Notes: generated by a model not told the origin, from the letters alone. A stretch of DNA of 14,404 nt from an uncultured beta proteobacterium (GCA_903927495.1 CAIYNH010000283.1:1-14404), one strand, 5' to 3'; counted from the first letter of the stretch, positions 1 to 7,827 are shown. Numbers and translations: made by a program.

Positions 1-269
1 AAATAACCCAAAGGAGCAAACTCATATAAGTCCGCATACTTGTCCCGTGACGCTTCGAGTTCTTGTTGGGTTCGGCGGAGTTCCTCGTTTTGCATCTCCA
101 GTTCGATCTGATACACCTGCAGTTCGTGTACGGTTTGGGTTGTACCGGTTGAATTTGCTCCATCCAGGGCCGGCAGTGCAGATGCAGACCTTTTTCTAAA
201 CGCATCTTCAGCGCGCTGGCGAAGTAAAAGTGCATCTTGGGGAGTGATCTGCTTGGGCATGGGTGGCAT
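1..269 (-). CDS. PAS-type sensor protein, N-terminal part (probable histidine kinase), runs off left edge
   Basis: This is a partial gene read leftward from ATG 269 with no stop before the window edge, giving about 89 residues. An AAGG ribosome-binding site lies 8 bases upstream (278-281), and a second in-frame ATG is at 260. The protein begins MPPMPKQITPQDALLLRQ. It then has a charged coiled-coil segment (HELQVYQIELEMQNEELRR) followed by the typical opening of a PAS domain (DKYADLYEFAPLGYF). In this family that arrangement precedes PAS sensor modules of hybrid or classical histidine kinases, and less often diguanylate cyclases. The start is only 18 bases after the stop of the NarL-type regulator gene upstream, so the two are probably co-transcribed as a two-component pair. 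The catalytic part is outside the window, so the output domain is an inference. Confidence 0.75.
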   Translation of the reverse strand, partial: MPPMPKQITPQDALLLRQRAEDAFRKRSASALPALDGANSTGTTQTVHELQVYQIELEMQNEELRRTQQELEASRDKYADLYEFAPLGY

Positions 270-287
270 GCAGTGCGCCTTAAAAGG

Positions 288-971
288 TCATCGAGGCGCG
301 AGCTCCGGCTGGACGCTGTGCGGCTGGTTGTATAGCATGCCCAACTTGATCAGGCTGGCCTTGTTTTTGACGTTGAGTTTTTCCATTAGGCGCACTTTGT
401 GGGTGCTGATGGTTTTGATGCTCAGGTTCAATGCTGTGGCAATTTCACTGACACGCTGGCCTTCACACAGCATCACCATGACCTCACGTTCACGCCGGGT
501 CAGTGCTGCTGCATCCCATACGTTGTTGACCGGCAGGGCTCGTCGGGCGGCGATTGGGGCAACCAGAGCAGGGTCGAGAAAGCGGCGACCTTCATGGACA
601 TGGCGAATGGCTTCGTGCAAGATGTCCACAGAGCTGGCTTTGGAGACAAAGCCGCGCGCGCCCCGCTGAATGGCGCTGCTGATGATTTCAGGGTCGTCGT
701 GCATCGAAACCACCACGATCTGAAGACCGGGTTTTAGCGTCATCAATTGTTGGATGAGGTCAATGCCGGCGCTCAGTCTGTCCGAACCCAGGTTCAGATC
801 CAGCAGCAGTACATCAAATTCAATAGCCGTCTGGTTTATCAGTTTGAGCAGTTCCTCACTGCTGGCCACTGCGGCAAGCACTTGGCAGCGGTGGTTCATC
901 TCCAGCACCCGGGTCAATGCGGTTCTGATCATGTCGTGATCATCACAGAGGATCAATCGGATTGCGTTCAT
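288..971 (-). CDS. NarL/LuxR-family two-component response regulator
   Basis: The 227-residue protein is a complete DNA-binding response regulator. The receiver domain (about residues 4-120) has the acidic pair D10-D11, the phospho-acceptor D58 in DVLLLDLNL, S89 and K111. The C-terminal LuxR-type helix-turn-helix (about 155-212) contains LTRREREVMVMLCEG followed by SEIATALNLSIKTISTHK, the standard recognition-helix signature. It probably controls transcription in response to the PAS sensor encoded just downstream. The start at ATG 971 has no good Shine-Dalgarno sequence. Its ATG overlaps the stop of a 13-codon upstream reading frame (968-1009), which might supply translational coupling. The upstream region holds a palindrome of the type bound by NarL-family proteins such as BvgA and RcsB, so autoregulation is possible. 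The regulon, and any control of the divergent che operon, is inferred from position only. Confidence 0.92.
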   Translation of the reverse strand: MNAIRLILCDDHDMIRTALTRVLEMNHRCQVLAAVASSEELLKLINQTAIEFDVLLLDLNLGSDRLSAGIDLIQQLMTLKPGLQIVVVSMHDDPEIISSAIQRGARGFVSKASSVDILHEAIRHVHEGRRFLDPALVAPIAARRALPVNNVWDAAALTRREREVMVMLCEGQRVSEIATALNLSIKTISTHKVRLMEKLNVKNKASLIKLGMLYNQPHSVQPELAPR

Positions 972-1009
972 AGGGGTACTGCCATTTCGTCCATCGTCAT
1001 AGTGCGCAT
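968..1009 (-). CDS. possible 13-codon leader reading frame overlapping the regulator start
   Basis: Read leftward from ATG 1009, the frame encodes MRTMTMDEMAVPL. It stops at a TGA (970-968) that overlaps the ATG of the response regulator as ATGA. The regulator itself lacks a clear ribosome-binding site, so coupling through this short frame is plausible. There are four in-frame ATGs in thirteen codons. No ribosome-binding site is evident for the leader either. It could be chance, and I see no conserved attenuator structure. Confidence 0.25.
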   Translation of the reverse strand: MRTMTMDEMAVPL

Positions 1010-1022
1010 GGTTATAAGTCTA

Positions 1023-1051
1023 AACACATTTTCAAGCGTGGTTGTTGTCAA
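1023..1051 (-). promoter_or_regulatory. candidate sigma-70-type promoter for the NarL regulator / PAS sensor pair
   Basis: On the minus strand a perfect TTGACA (complement of 1046-1051) is followed after 17 bases by TGTGTT (complement of 1023-1028), a weak -10 element. Transcription would start near 1016, just ahead of the short leader frame. A TATAAC lies nearer the gene but at the wrong distance from the -35. The -35 is convincing and the -10 is not, so confidence is low. Confidence 0.3.
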
Positions 1052-1073
1052 AGTTAGAAAAAATCCGACAACT

Positions 1074-1125
1074 CAGGAAACCAAAAAATAGGAAAAATCC
1101 TAAATTTTTTCAGAGAAATGTCCTA
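1074..1125. promoter_or_regulatory. palindrome TAGGA-N4-TCCTA with flanking half-sites, candidate NarL-family operator
   Basis: The core is a perfect inverted repeat, TAGGA (1089-1093), AAAA, TCCTA (1098-1102). One half read outward, TTTCCTA, matches the heptad known for BvgA, and the overall shape resembles RcsB/RcsAB boxes. Both of those are NarL/FixJ-family regulators. Further similar heptads are CAGGAAA (1074-1080) and TGTCCTA (1119-1125). The site lies upstream of the candidate promoter of a NarL-family regulator gene, which suggests autoregulation. The rest of the 972-1266 region is AT-rich. It shows no convincing rightward promoter for the che operon and no FliA-type (sigma-28) element. 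Confidence 0.4.
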
Positions 1126-1266
1126 CCCATTTTCAGAATCGGACTACTGACAAGTGCAGTCTTCCTCGGTAGCATGAGTTGTCTTGAGAGTCATTCGATC
1201 AGGCGAAACAGGCAAGCAGTTTGGACTCCAGGTTGGCCTTTTAAAACTAGATATTGGCTTGCATCC

Positions 1267-1659
1267 ATGAATTCAGCAGTTAAACGCACGATTCTGACAA
1301 TCGAAGATACCCACAGTTTTCGCCAGTTGATTCGCATGACACTTGAATTTGTCGGTTTCCGCGTGCTAGAAGCCAGTGACGGCCAAAGTGGTCTTGATCT
1401 GGCGTTTGCCAGCTGCCCTGACCTGATCTTGCTCGACCTCAAAATGCCTGGTCTGGACGGTTTGCAGGTGTGCCAGAAAATGAGGGCTGACCCGCGTTTG
1501 CGCAACATTCCCATCGTGGTGCTCTCGTCTTCAGACGACTCTGACGAAATTGAGGCCTGCCTGCAGCTCGGTGCGCAGGGCTACCTGATGAAGCCATTTC
1601 GCCCCAAGATGCTGCTCGATATCGTTCGCGAAAAAATGACTGCCGCTGTCGCGCAATGA
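1267..1659 (+). CDS. single-domain response regulator (CheY-like receiver)
   Basis: The 130-residue protein consists of one receiver domain and no output domain. Conserved residues are E13-D14, the phospho-acceptor D57 in LILLDLKMPGLDG, S87 and K109 in GYLMKPF. The loop after the acidic pair (DTHSFRQLI) differs from a typical flagellar CheY, so binding to a flagellar motor should not be assumed. The ATG at 1267 is chosen because homology to receivers begins right after it. The frame is open back to 1042, but that upstream part is AT-rich and does not look like protein. There is no strong ribosome-binding site. It is the first plus-strand gene, 71 bases before the soluble receptor gene. It may be phosphorylated by the operon's CheA or by the divergently encoded sensor. 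Confidence 0.85.
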   Translation: MNSAVKRTILTIEDTHSFRQLIRMTLEFVGFRVLEASDGQSGLDLAFASCPDLILLDLKMPGLDGLQVCQKMRADPRLRNIPIVVLSSSDDSDEIEACLQLGAQGYLMKPFRPKMLLDIVREKMTAAVAQ

Positions 1660-1730
1660 CCGTTTTTCTGCTTTTCATCGTTTCCCATCTCCCCTTTTTT
1701 TAAGCCAACCCACTAACTCTGGAGAACCCC

Positions 1731-3659
1731 ATGGCCCTTGTCAAGAAATCTGTCAGCAGCAATTCCAGTTCCACCGTTGCAGACGCGCCCGGTGGACGTG
1801 CGTCTGCCAGCGCTGCACGTGATGCCGAAGTTCAGCGCAAACGCGCCCGTACCCTGGCCAAACAACAGCAGGCGGCTGAGCGTATTGCAGCGGCCACTGG
1901 CCAGATGGCTTCGGGCATCGCCGAAGCTTCTTCGGCGGCTGAGGAACTTAAACGCGCCGCCGACCAGATCGCTACTGGTGCCGAAGAAGCCTCGGGTGCA
2001 GCACAAGAATCTTTGGCGGCCTTCAAGCAGGTCGAGGGCTCGATTGCCCGGCAATTGCAAAATGCGGATCTTTCTCGGACCAAGGCTGAAGCAGCTCAAA
2101 CCCTGGTCGCCACCACCAGTGCCGATGTGGCCGCTACCATTACCAACGTGGGTATCTCGGCGCAGCGCCAGGCCGCATCAGTCGGCATGGTAGCTGAGCT
2201 GGAAAAGCAGGCCGCCAACATTGGTGACATCGTCAAAGCCGTGGCGCGAATTGCCGATCAGACCAATCTGCTGGCCCTGAACGCCGCCATTGAAGCTGCC
2301 CGCGCCGGTCAGCATGGCAAGGGTTTTGCTGTGGTCGCCGACGAGGTCCGCACCCTGGCTGAAACGTCTGAGAAAAGCGCCAAGCAAATTCAGGATTTGG
2401 TGGGCCAAATTCAACAAGAAGTCAAAGTGATTGCCGACGGCATTGGCCAGTCTGCCAAAACCGTTGAAGTGGAAGTTGAAAACGGCAAGGTCATCACCCA
2501 GCAGCTTGAGCAGATTCGCCTCGATGCCATTGAAATCGTCAAGGGCGTGGGCGAAATCGCCGTCGGCGCGCAGCAGTCACAAACCGCATCGCGCCAAGCC
2601 TTGAAAGGCTCAGAAGACATCGCCGCTGCCGCGCAAGAGCAGTCTGCTGCAGCTGAAGAAGCTGCAAAAACTGTAGCGGAACAAGCCCAGGCACTGGCCA
2701 CCAGTGAGCAAACGGCCCAACATTTATCAGAGTTGTCGGAGGACCTGAAAAACTCCACTGACGTAGCCAAGAGCGCTGAAGAAGTGGCATCTGCTGCCGA
2801 AGAGTTGTCTTCAGCGGTGCAGGAGATCAGCCGTTCGGGCTCGCAGATCATGACCGCCATTGACCAGATTCGTCGGGGTGCCGATGTGCAGTCGGCCGGT
2901 TGCGAGGAGTCCTCAGCGGCCATCACCCAAATCGAGCGTGGTGCCCAGATGGCCATGCAACGCGGTACCGCCAGCGCTGAAAAGGTGGGTGCTATCCGCA
3001 CATTGCTGGCCACCAACAAGAATTCTGTAGACTCACTTATTACCAATGTGCTGGCTTCGGCGGAGGCCAGCAAGGTCAGTATCAAGCAGGTCAAAGAGCT
3101 GGAGTTGGTGTCACGCCGAATTGACAAAATCGTCGATGCAATCACCACAGTTTCGATTCAGACTAATATGCTGGCCGTCAATGGCTCGATTGAAGCTGCC
3201 CGAGCCGGTGAATTTGGCAAAGGCTTTGTTGTGGTTGCCACCGACATTCGCAATCTGGCGCAGGACTCCGCAGAAAATGCCGACCGTATCAAGGACCTGG
3301 TCAAAGCGGTGCAAGACCAAATTGGCATTGTGGGGCGTGACCTCGACGAGATCGTGGCCACTGCCTTGTCTGAAGTTGAAAAAGCCAAGGCCACGACGAT
3401 TAACCTGGTGACGATTGAAACCAACATTGCGGATGTCGAAAAAGGGGCCAGTGAAATCTTGGCTGCGGCCAACGAAATTGGTGCAGCCGTGGCACAGGTC
3501 AAGCGAGGCGTGGAGCAAATTTCTGCTGCTGCACAGGAGGCTGCCAAAGCCTCAGACGAAGCTGCCGCCGCCGCCAAGCAACAGTCACAAGGGGCAGAGG
3601 AACTGGCCAGCGCAATCGAAGAAATATCTTCTCTGGCCGACGAGCTGCAAAGCGCCTGA
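1731..3659 (+). CDS. soluble methyl-accepting chemotaxis protein with two signalling domains (DosM-like)
   Basis: This 642-residue receptor has no signal peptide, transmembrane segment, PAS, GAF or HAMP-like sensor. After a basic, Ser/Ala-rich N-terminus (RKRAR at 37-41) it is almost wholly Ala/Glu/Gln-rich coiled coil. It has two complete MCP hairpin tips. The first (about 174-212) has [17 protein letters not shown] and the second (about 474-512) has [17 protein letters not shown]. They are exactly 300 residues apart, and the whole protein after about residue 43 reads as two 300-residue units without gaps. Possible methylation stretches flank both tips (AEEL near 70 and 356, AAAQE near 299 and 599). 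There is no C-terminal xWxxF CheR-docking motif. GGAG at 1721-1724 supports ATG 1731. A double-hairpin receptor is known from Vibrio cholerae DosM, which stabilises cytoplasmic arrays. A like role here is inferred. Confidence 0.93.
   Translation: MALVKKSVSSNSSSTVADAPGGRASASAARDAEVQRKRARTLAKQQQAAERIAAATGQMASGIAEASSAAEELKRAADQIATGAEEASGAAQESLAAFKQVEGSIARQLQNADLSRTKAEAAQTLVATTSADVAATITNVGISAQRQAASVGMVAELEKQAANIGDIVKAVARIADQTNLLALNAAIEAARAGQHGKGFAVVADEVRTLAETSEKSAKQIQDLVGQIQQEVKVIADGIGQSAKTVEVEVENGKVITQQLEQIRLDAIEIVKGVGEIAVGAQQSQTASRQALKGSEDIAAAAQEQSAAAEEAAKTVAEQAQALATSEQTAQHLSELSEDLKNSTDVAKSAEEVASAAEELSSAVQEISRSGSQIMTAIDQIRRGADVQSAGCEESSAAITQIERGAQMAMQRGTASAEKVGAIRTLLATNKNSVDSLITNVLASAEASKVSIKQVKELELVSRRIDKIVDAITTVSIQTNMLAVNGSIEAARAGEFGKGFVVVATDIRNLAQDSAENADRIKDLVKAVQDQIGIVGRDLDEIVATALSEVEKAKATTINLVTIETNIADVEKGASEILAAANEIGAAVAQVKRGVEQISAAAQEAAKASDEAAAAAKQQSQGAEELASAIEEISSLADELQSA
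1857..3656 (+). repeat. internal tandem duplication, two 900-base units within the soluble MCP gene
   Basis: Residues 43-342 and 343-642 align at a constant offset of 300. Matched anchors are DQI at 78/378, ITNV at 137/437, QTN at 177/477, NxxIEAARAG at 184/484, EVE at 248/548 and AAAQE at 299/599. At DNA level the tip sequences around 2291 and 3191 are nearly identical and exactly 900 bases apart. Most of the rest has diverged, so the duplication is old. Confidence 0.85.
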
Positions 3660-3675
3660 GTGAGGGCCACTCAAA

Positions 3676-5232
3676 ATGACCAGTGAAACAACTGTAGAAC
3701 CGTCTGCGGTTGACGACATCAGCGTTGTCGCCCAGGCATCTGACACGCGTCAGTACGTGACCTTTATTGCGGGCGACGAGGTCTTCGCGGTGGAAATGGC
3801 ACCGGTGCAGGAAATCATCCGTGTGCCCAGCGTGGTGCGGGTGCCACTGTCGCCACCCACCTTGAACGGCTTGGCCAATCTGCGTGGCAAAGTGCTGCCG
3901 ATTGTGTCGCTGCGCCGGGCGCTCGGCTTTGTCGAGCGTGACTCCGATGATGCCTCGCGCGCGGTGGTGATTGACCTGGGCCAACCCTTGGGCTTTGTGG
4001 TGGACCGGGTGGCCAGCGTGGTCGGTGTGGATGCCAGCAAGATTGAAGGTGTTGAAGGTATTCGGGGCACGGTGAATACCGAACTGCTGACCGGCCTGAT
4101 CAAAGACATCGGCGGGCACGCCATGGTGATGATTCTCAATTTCGAGAAACTCATCGCTCAGGAGTTTGCGCAGATTGCGGCACTCAGCAGCAAGCAGGGG
4201 ACAGTGGCAGCGCAAGGTCTGGGCAAGAGCGCCGGGGATGAGTCGTTGCGTGCCATTGACGCCGAACTGCACTTGGTCAGTTTCGATGTGGCGGCTCAGG
4301 AATATGCCATTGCCATTGAAGATGTGCAGGAAATTGTGCAAATTCCAGAGCAAATCGTGCAGGTGCCACATGCCCAGTCGCATGTTTTGGGGGTCATGAC
4401 CCTGCGCAACCGTTTGTTGCCCCTGGTGGCACTGCGTCGCATGTTTGGCTTGAGTGAGCAAGATGCCAATGAACAAAGCCGCATTGTGGTGGTGGCCATT
4501 GGCGGGGCCTCAGTGGGTATAGTGGTGGACAACGTCAACGAAGTGCTGCGGGTAGCCAAGCGTGACGTGGAAGCCATGCCCAGCATGCTGGCGCGTGACG
4601 GCGACATGGCAGACATTACCGACATTTGCCGCCTCGACAAAGGCCAGCGGCTGGTGTCCATCATTTCAACGGCAAACTTGTTCCGCCACTCGGCGATAAA
4701 AGAGGCATTGACCACAGTGAATGCAAATACCGGTAAAACAACTGACGCTAAATCGGGTTCTGACGGGATTGCGGATGACGAACAAGTGGTGGTGTTCCGT
4801 CTGGGCGCTGAAGAGTTTGGGGTGCCGATTGACAGCGTGCAGGAAATTGTGCGCGTGCCACAAACCCTGACCCATGTGCCCAAAGCACCGACTTCGGTGG
4901 AGGGTGTCATTAACCTGCGTGGCAGCGTGCTGCCGGTGGTGGACTTGCGCCGACGCCTGGGGCTTGACACCATTGCCCGCAACGACGGTCAGCGCATTGT
5001 GGTGTTTTTGATTCGCGGTGTGCGTACCGGCTTTATTGTCGATGCCGTGGCAGAAGTGCTTAAGGTGCCACGCCATTCCATTGAGCCCGCGCCCAGTCTG
5101 TCGGCTGAGCAGTCAACCCTGTTGGCCCGCATGGCCAACCTGGAGAAGCAAAAACGCATGTTGCAACTGATTGATCCGGTCTATTTGTTGGGTGAGGGCG
5201 AGTTATCTGGCATGGTTGGGTTGGCGGCCTGA
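3676..5232 (+). CDS. cheW: chemotaxis adaptor with three CheW domains
   Basis: The 518-residue cytoplasmic protein is three CheW domains in a row, at about 25-165, 196-340 and 368-512. They are joined by short linkers (about 170-195 and 341-367). Each has the receptor/CheA-binding CheW core. NLRGKVLPI (68-76) and NLRGSVLPV (413-421) are canonical, while the middle domain has TLRNRLLPL (242-250). CheW normally has one domain and links MCP tips to CheA P5 in hexagonal arrays, so a three-domain form could bridge several positions. The gene starts 16 bases after the double-tip receptor gene, with a GAGGG ribosome-binding site. It is the only free CheW in the window, so it presumably serves both receptors. 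Separate functions for the three domains are an inference. Confidence 0.95.
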   Translation: MTSETTVEPSAVDDISVVAQASDTRQYVTFIAGDEVFAVEMAPVQEIIRVPSVVRVPLSPPTLNGLANLRGKVLPIVSLRRALGFVERDSDDASRAVVIDLGQPLGFVVDRVASVVGVDASKIEGVEGIRGTVNTELLTGLIKDIGGHAMVMILNFEKLIAQEFAQIAALSSKQGTVAAQGLGKSAGDESLRAIDAELHLVSFDVAAQEYAIAIEDVQEIVQIPEQIVQVPHAQSHVLGVMTLRNRLLPLVALRRMFGLSEQDANEQSRIVVVAIGGASVGIVVDNVNEVLRVAKRDVEAMPSMLARDGDMADITDICRLDKGQRLVSIISTANLFRHSAIKEALTTVNANTGKTTDAKSGSDGIADDEQVVVFRLGAEEFGVPIDSVQEIVRVPQTLTHVPKAPTSVEGVINLRGSVLPVVDLRRRLGLDTIARNDGQRIVVFLIRGVRTGFIVDAVAEVLKVPRHSIEPAPSLSAEQSTLLARMANLEKQKRMLQLIDPVYLLGEGELSGMVGLAA

Positions 5233-5253
5233 GTTGCCTCAGGTGTGATTTTC

Positions 5254-6342
5254 ATGATCAAACTGCTCGTCGTTGACGACTCGGCGCTGATGCGCCGCCA
5301 ACTCACCCTGTTGTTTCAGGCTGAGGGCGATTTTGAAATCCGCCAGGCCCGAAACGGGCAGGAAGCGGTGGATGAAAACCGCTTGTTTCAGCCCGACGTG
5401 GTGACGCTGGACATTAACATGCCCGAGATGGATGGGATTACCGCTTTGTCGCTGATCATGGCCGAGCGTCCAGTGCCAGTGGTGATGGTCTCGTCACTCA
5501 CTGAAAAATGTGCATTGGCCACCTTTGAGGCGCTGAACCTGGGGGCGGTGGACTACGTGGCCAAGCCTGGAGGCACGATTTCGCTCACGCTCGATCAGGT
5601 CAAGGTGGACTTGCTGGCCAAAGTGCGCTCAGCCGCCCGTGCAAAGCTGGGTAAGAGCCGCACACCAGCCAAACCCGCTGGCTCTGTGCAGGGTTTGCGC
5701 CAGCGCATTCAGCAGGAGCGTGAAACTGCTCAGCGCAGCGCAGCCACTGCGCCGGGTGCGTTCAGCGAAGGGTTGCTGATCATTGGCGTTTCCACCGGTG
5801 GCCCACGGGCTTTGGAGCAAGTTCTGCCAGTTCTGCCAGCCAATTTCCCGTGGCCGGTGTTGGTGGCGCAGCATATGCCGGGCAGTTTTACTGGCCCATT
5901 TGCAGCGCGCCTGAATAGTCTGTGCGAGCTTGAAGTGGTGGAGGTGACACGGCCCATGCCGGTGCAGACCGGTACGATTTATATTGGCAAAGGTGGAGCC
6001 GACATGGTAGTGACGCGCCGTGGCAGTGTGCTCACTGTCTTGCCCAAGCCGGAATCGCCGCTGCACTTGTGGCACCCGTCTGTGGAACTATTGGCGCGCA
6101 GTGCGCTGGAGCACGTCAAACCGCATCACCTGGTGGGCGTGATGCTGACCGGCATGGGTTATGACGGTGCCGATGGCTTTACCGCCATCAAAACAGCTGG
6201 TGGCCGCACCATTGCCGAATCTGAAGAAACCGCGGTCGTTTTTGGTATGCCGGCGGTGTTGATTGAAAAAGGCGGGGCCTCTTTGGTGGTGCCCCTGGAC
6301 AAAGTGGCAGCACAGGTCAAGGCCTGGGCATTGCGTGGATAA
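5254..6342 (+). CDS. cheB: chemotaxis response regulator protein-glutamate methylesterase CheB
   Basis: The 362-residue enzyme removes methyl groups from receptor glutamates (and deamidates glutamines) during adaptation and is activated by CheA phosphorylation. The receiver domain (1-120) has D8-D9, the phospho-acceptor D53 and K104. After a linker rich in R, Q and A (about 125-170), the methylesterase domain (172-360) shows the catalytic triad: S180 in GVSTGGPRAL, H207 in AQHMPG and D304 in LTGMGYDGADG. The spacing matches that of the enterobacterial enzyme. ATG 5254 is chosen because it lies about ten bases from an AGG and begins right at the receiver fold. A GTG at 5245 is possible. It lies 21 bases after the CheW gene. 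Confidence 0.96.
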   Translation: MIKLLVVDDSALMRRQLTLLFQAEGDFEIRQARNGQEAVDENRLFQPDVVTLDINMPEMDGITALSLIMAERPVPVVMVSSLTEKCALATFEALNLGAVDYVAKPGGTISLTLDQVKVDLLAKVRSAARAKLGKSRTPAKPAGSVQGLRQRIQQERETAQRSAATAPGAFSEGLLIIGVSTGGPRALEQVLPVLPANFPWPVLVAQHMPGSFTGPFAARLNSLCELEVVEVTRPMPVQTGTIYIGKGGADMVVTRRGSVLTVLPKPESPLHLWHPSVELLARSALEHVKPHHLVGVMLTGMGYDGADGFTAIKTAGGRTIAESEETAVVFGMPAVLIEKGGASLVVPLDKVAAQVKAWALRG

Positions 6343-6353
6343 GGACACTCACC

Positions 6354-6977
6354 ATGGCATTGATCAAATCCTCGCGCTCTGCAGATTCTGCAAATCCCGC
6401 CCGCGAGCAGGAGCGCGACTGTGCGAGCTTGGAGAAAAACCTGAGTAACCCCAGCTCGGCAACCCGGCGCTGGGCAGCGCGAGACCTGGTGAATTGCCCC
6501 GGCAGCTCCGCGGCCCTGGTTGCTTGTCTGCGCAGCGAGGTCGAGCCTTCAGTGCGGGAAGTCATTTTGACCACCTTGACCCGCTTGGGTGACAGCACGG
6601 CGGTGACGGGCCTGGTGGAGTGCATGCGCAGTGAAGATGCCGCCTTGCGCAATGAAGCCATCGAGGCCATGAAACTGTTGCCCGATGCCGTGGCCCCCAT
6701 CATGCGCGACTTGCTCGCTGATGCAAATAGCGATATGCGCATTTTTGCCGTGAACATTTTGGAGTCCCTCAAGCACCCTGATGTCGAACTGTGGCTGCGC
6801 GAGGTGATCGAGCGTGACCCTCACGTGAATGTCTGCGCTACAGCGGTGGACTTGCTCGGTGAAGTCGGTTCCGAAGGCGCGCTGGAATCTCTGCGGCACC
6901 TGAAAGCACGTTTTGCGGGTCAAACCTACATCCAGTTTGCAGCTGATCTGGCCATCAAACGCATTCTGGAAGATTGA
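6354..6977 (+). CDS. HEAT-repeat protein of the che operon
   Basis: The 207-residue, probably cytoplasmic protein is built from about six helical HEAT-type repeats (about residues 24-205). Recurrent patterns include SVREVILTTLTRLGD, ALRNEAIEAMKLL, DMRIFAVNILESL and HVNVCATAVDLLGEVG. Such repeats form a curved solenoid that binds other proteins, and no catalytic motif is visible. It sits between CheB and CheR, with an AAGGA site (6341-6345) eight bases before ATG 6354 and gaps of 11 and 8 bases to its neighbours. This strongly suggests a partner role in adaptation or array assembly. It could be a scaffold for the methylation enzymes or a receiver-binding protein. Function is unknown; the fold assignment is fairly secure. 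Confidence 0.85.
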   Translation: MALIKSSRSADSANPAREQERDCASLEKNLSNPSSATRRWAARDLVNCPGSSAALVACLRSEVEPSVREVILTTLTRLGDSTAVTGLVECMRSEDAALRNEAIEAMKLLPDAVAPIMRDLLADANSDMRIFAVNILESLKHPDVELWLREVIERDPHVNVCATAVDLLGEVGSEGALESLRHLKARFAGQTYIQFAADLAIKRILED

Positions 6978-6985
6978 CCTGTCCC

Positions 6986-7822
6986 ATGGCTCTACCCAGC
7001 ATCAGCGAAGAAGACTTCCACAAGTTCCGGGAGTTTTTCTACCGTAAGACCGGTATTCAGTTTGAGGAGTCCAAGCGCTACTTTGTTGACAAGCGGCTGC
7101 TTGAGCGCATGGCTGCGACCAACAACGCCCTGTTCAGAAGTTATTTCACAATGTTGCGATTTCAAGCCACGGGTGAGGAATTGCAGGTACTGACCAACCT
7201 GATGACGGTCAACGAGACCTATTTTTTCCGCGAGGAATACCAGTTCAAGTGCCTGGTCAATTCGATCCTGCCGCATCTGGTGGAACGTAAACGTGACCAG
7301 GGGCCGATTCGTATCTGGGTGATACCGTCATCGTCGGGTGAAGAGCCTTATTCAATTGCCATTTATTTGCTTGAAAAATGGGCTGGCATTCATCACTATG
7401 ACGTGGAGATTATTGCCTCGGACATTGACACCAAAATTCTGGAGCAGGCCAAACGCGGGTTTTACTCAGACCGCTCGGTTGGGCAGATGCCCCTGCCTTA
7501 TTTGCAAAAGTACTTTCGCAGTTCCCGTGATGGACATCAGATGTGTGACGACTTGCGTGGGGCGGTGGAGTTCACCCGCGTCAATTTGTCAGAGCCTGCC
7601 GACACCCGGCCCTACCGCAATTTTGATGTGGTGTTTTGCCGCAATTTGTTGATTTATTTTGATGATTTATCGCGCAAGACAGCAGCGGAGACTTTTTTTG
7701 ATGCACTCAAGCCGGGCGGCTTTATTTGTCTTGGACATTCCGAGTCGATGAGCCGCATCTCATCTTTGTACAAGGTGGTCAAGTTCCCGGAAGCCATCGT
7801 TTATCAGAAGCCCACGGAGTAG
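6986..7822 (+). CDS. cheR: chemotaxis protein-glutamate O-methyltransferase CheR
   Basis: The 278-residue enzyme transfers methyl groups from S-adenosylmethionine to receptor glutamates. An all-helical N-terminal CheR domain (about 6-60) is followed by the methyltransferase fold. Family hallmarks are TVNETYFFRE (74-83), GEEPYS (118-123), ASDID with D146, FCRNLLIYFD (217-226) and GGFICLGHSES (244-254). The glycine motif reads IPSSSGEEPYS, where many CheRs have a Cys-Ser/Thr-Gly form. There is no tetratricopeptide or other extra domain. ATG 6986 is chosen. A TTG at 6974 is in frame but would overlap the upstream stop and has no proper ribosome-binding spacing. It lies 8 bases after the HEAT gene, so translational coupling is likely. 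Confidence 0.95.
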   Translation: MALPSISEEDFHKFREFFYRKTGIQFEESKRYFVDKRLLERMAATNNALFRSYFTMLRFQATGEELQVLTNLMTVNETYFFREEYQFKCLVNSILPHLVERKRDQGPIRIWVIPSSSGEEPYSIAIYLLEKWAGIHHYDVEIIASDIDTKILEQAKRGFYSDRSVGQMPLPYLQKYFRSSRDGHQMCDDLRGAVEFTRVNLSEPADTRPYRNFDVVFCRNLLIYFDDLSRKTAAETFFDALKPGGFICLGHSESMSRISSLYKVVKFPEAIVYQKPTE

Positions 7823-7827
7823 AAACA

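Noticed and set aside
1146..1160. Inverted repeat ACTG-N7-CAGT in the intergenic region
   Set aside because: The arms are only four bases and expected by chance. There is no second copy nearby.
1042..1266. N-terminal extension of the 1267 receiver in the same frame
   Set aside because: The DNA is AT-rich intergenic sequence with candidate regulatory sites, and receiver homology begins only at about 1285.
1660..1730. T-rich stretch after the first receiver gene as a terminator
   Set aside because: No stem precedes the T run, and the MCP gene follows directly with a good ribosome-binding site.
2411..3148. Long minus-strand open frame (245 codons) opposite the soluble MCP gene, and similar long ones opposite cheW and cheA
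   Set aside because: They mirror Ala/Glu-rich coding sequence on the plus strand, show no recognisable domains and have no ribosome-binding sites. They are shadows of the real genes.
5245..5253. GTG start for CheB
   Set aside because: It sits next to the AGG that serves as the ribosome-binding site. ATG 5254 begins exactly at the receiver domain.
6974..6985. TTG start for CheR giving four extra residues
   Set aside because: It would overlap the HEAT gene stop and leaves the upstream GGAAG only one base away. The ATG at 6986 fits the start of the CheR fold.
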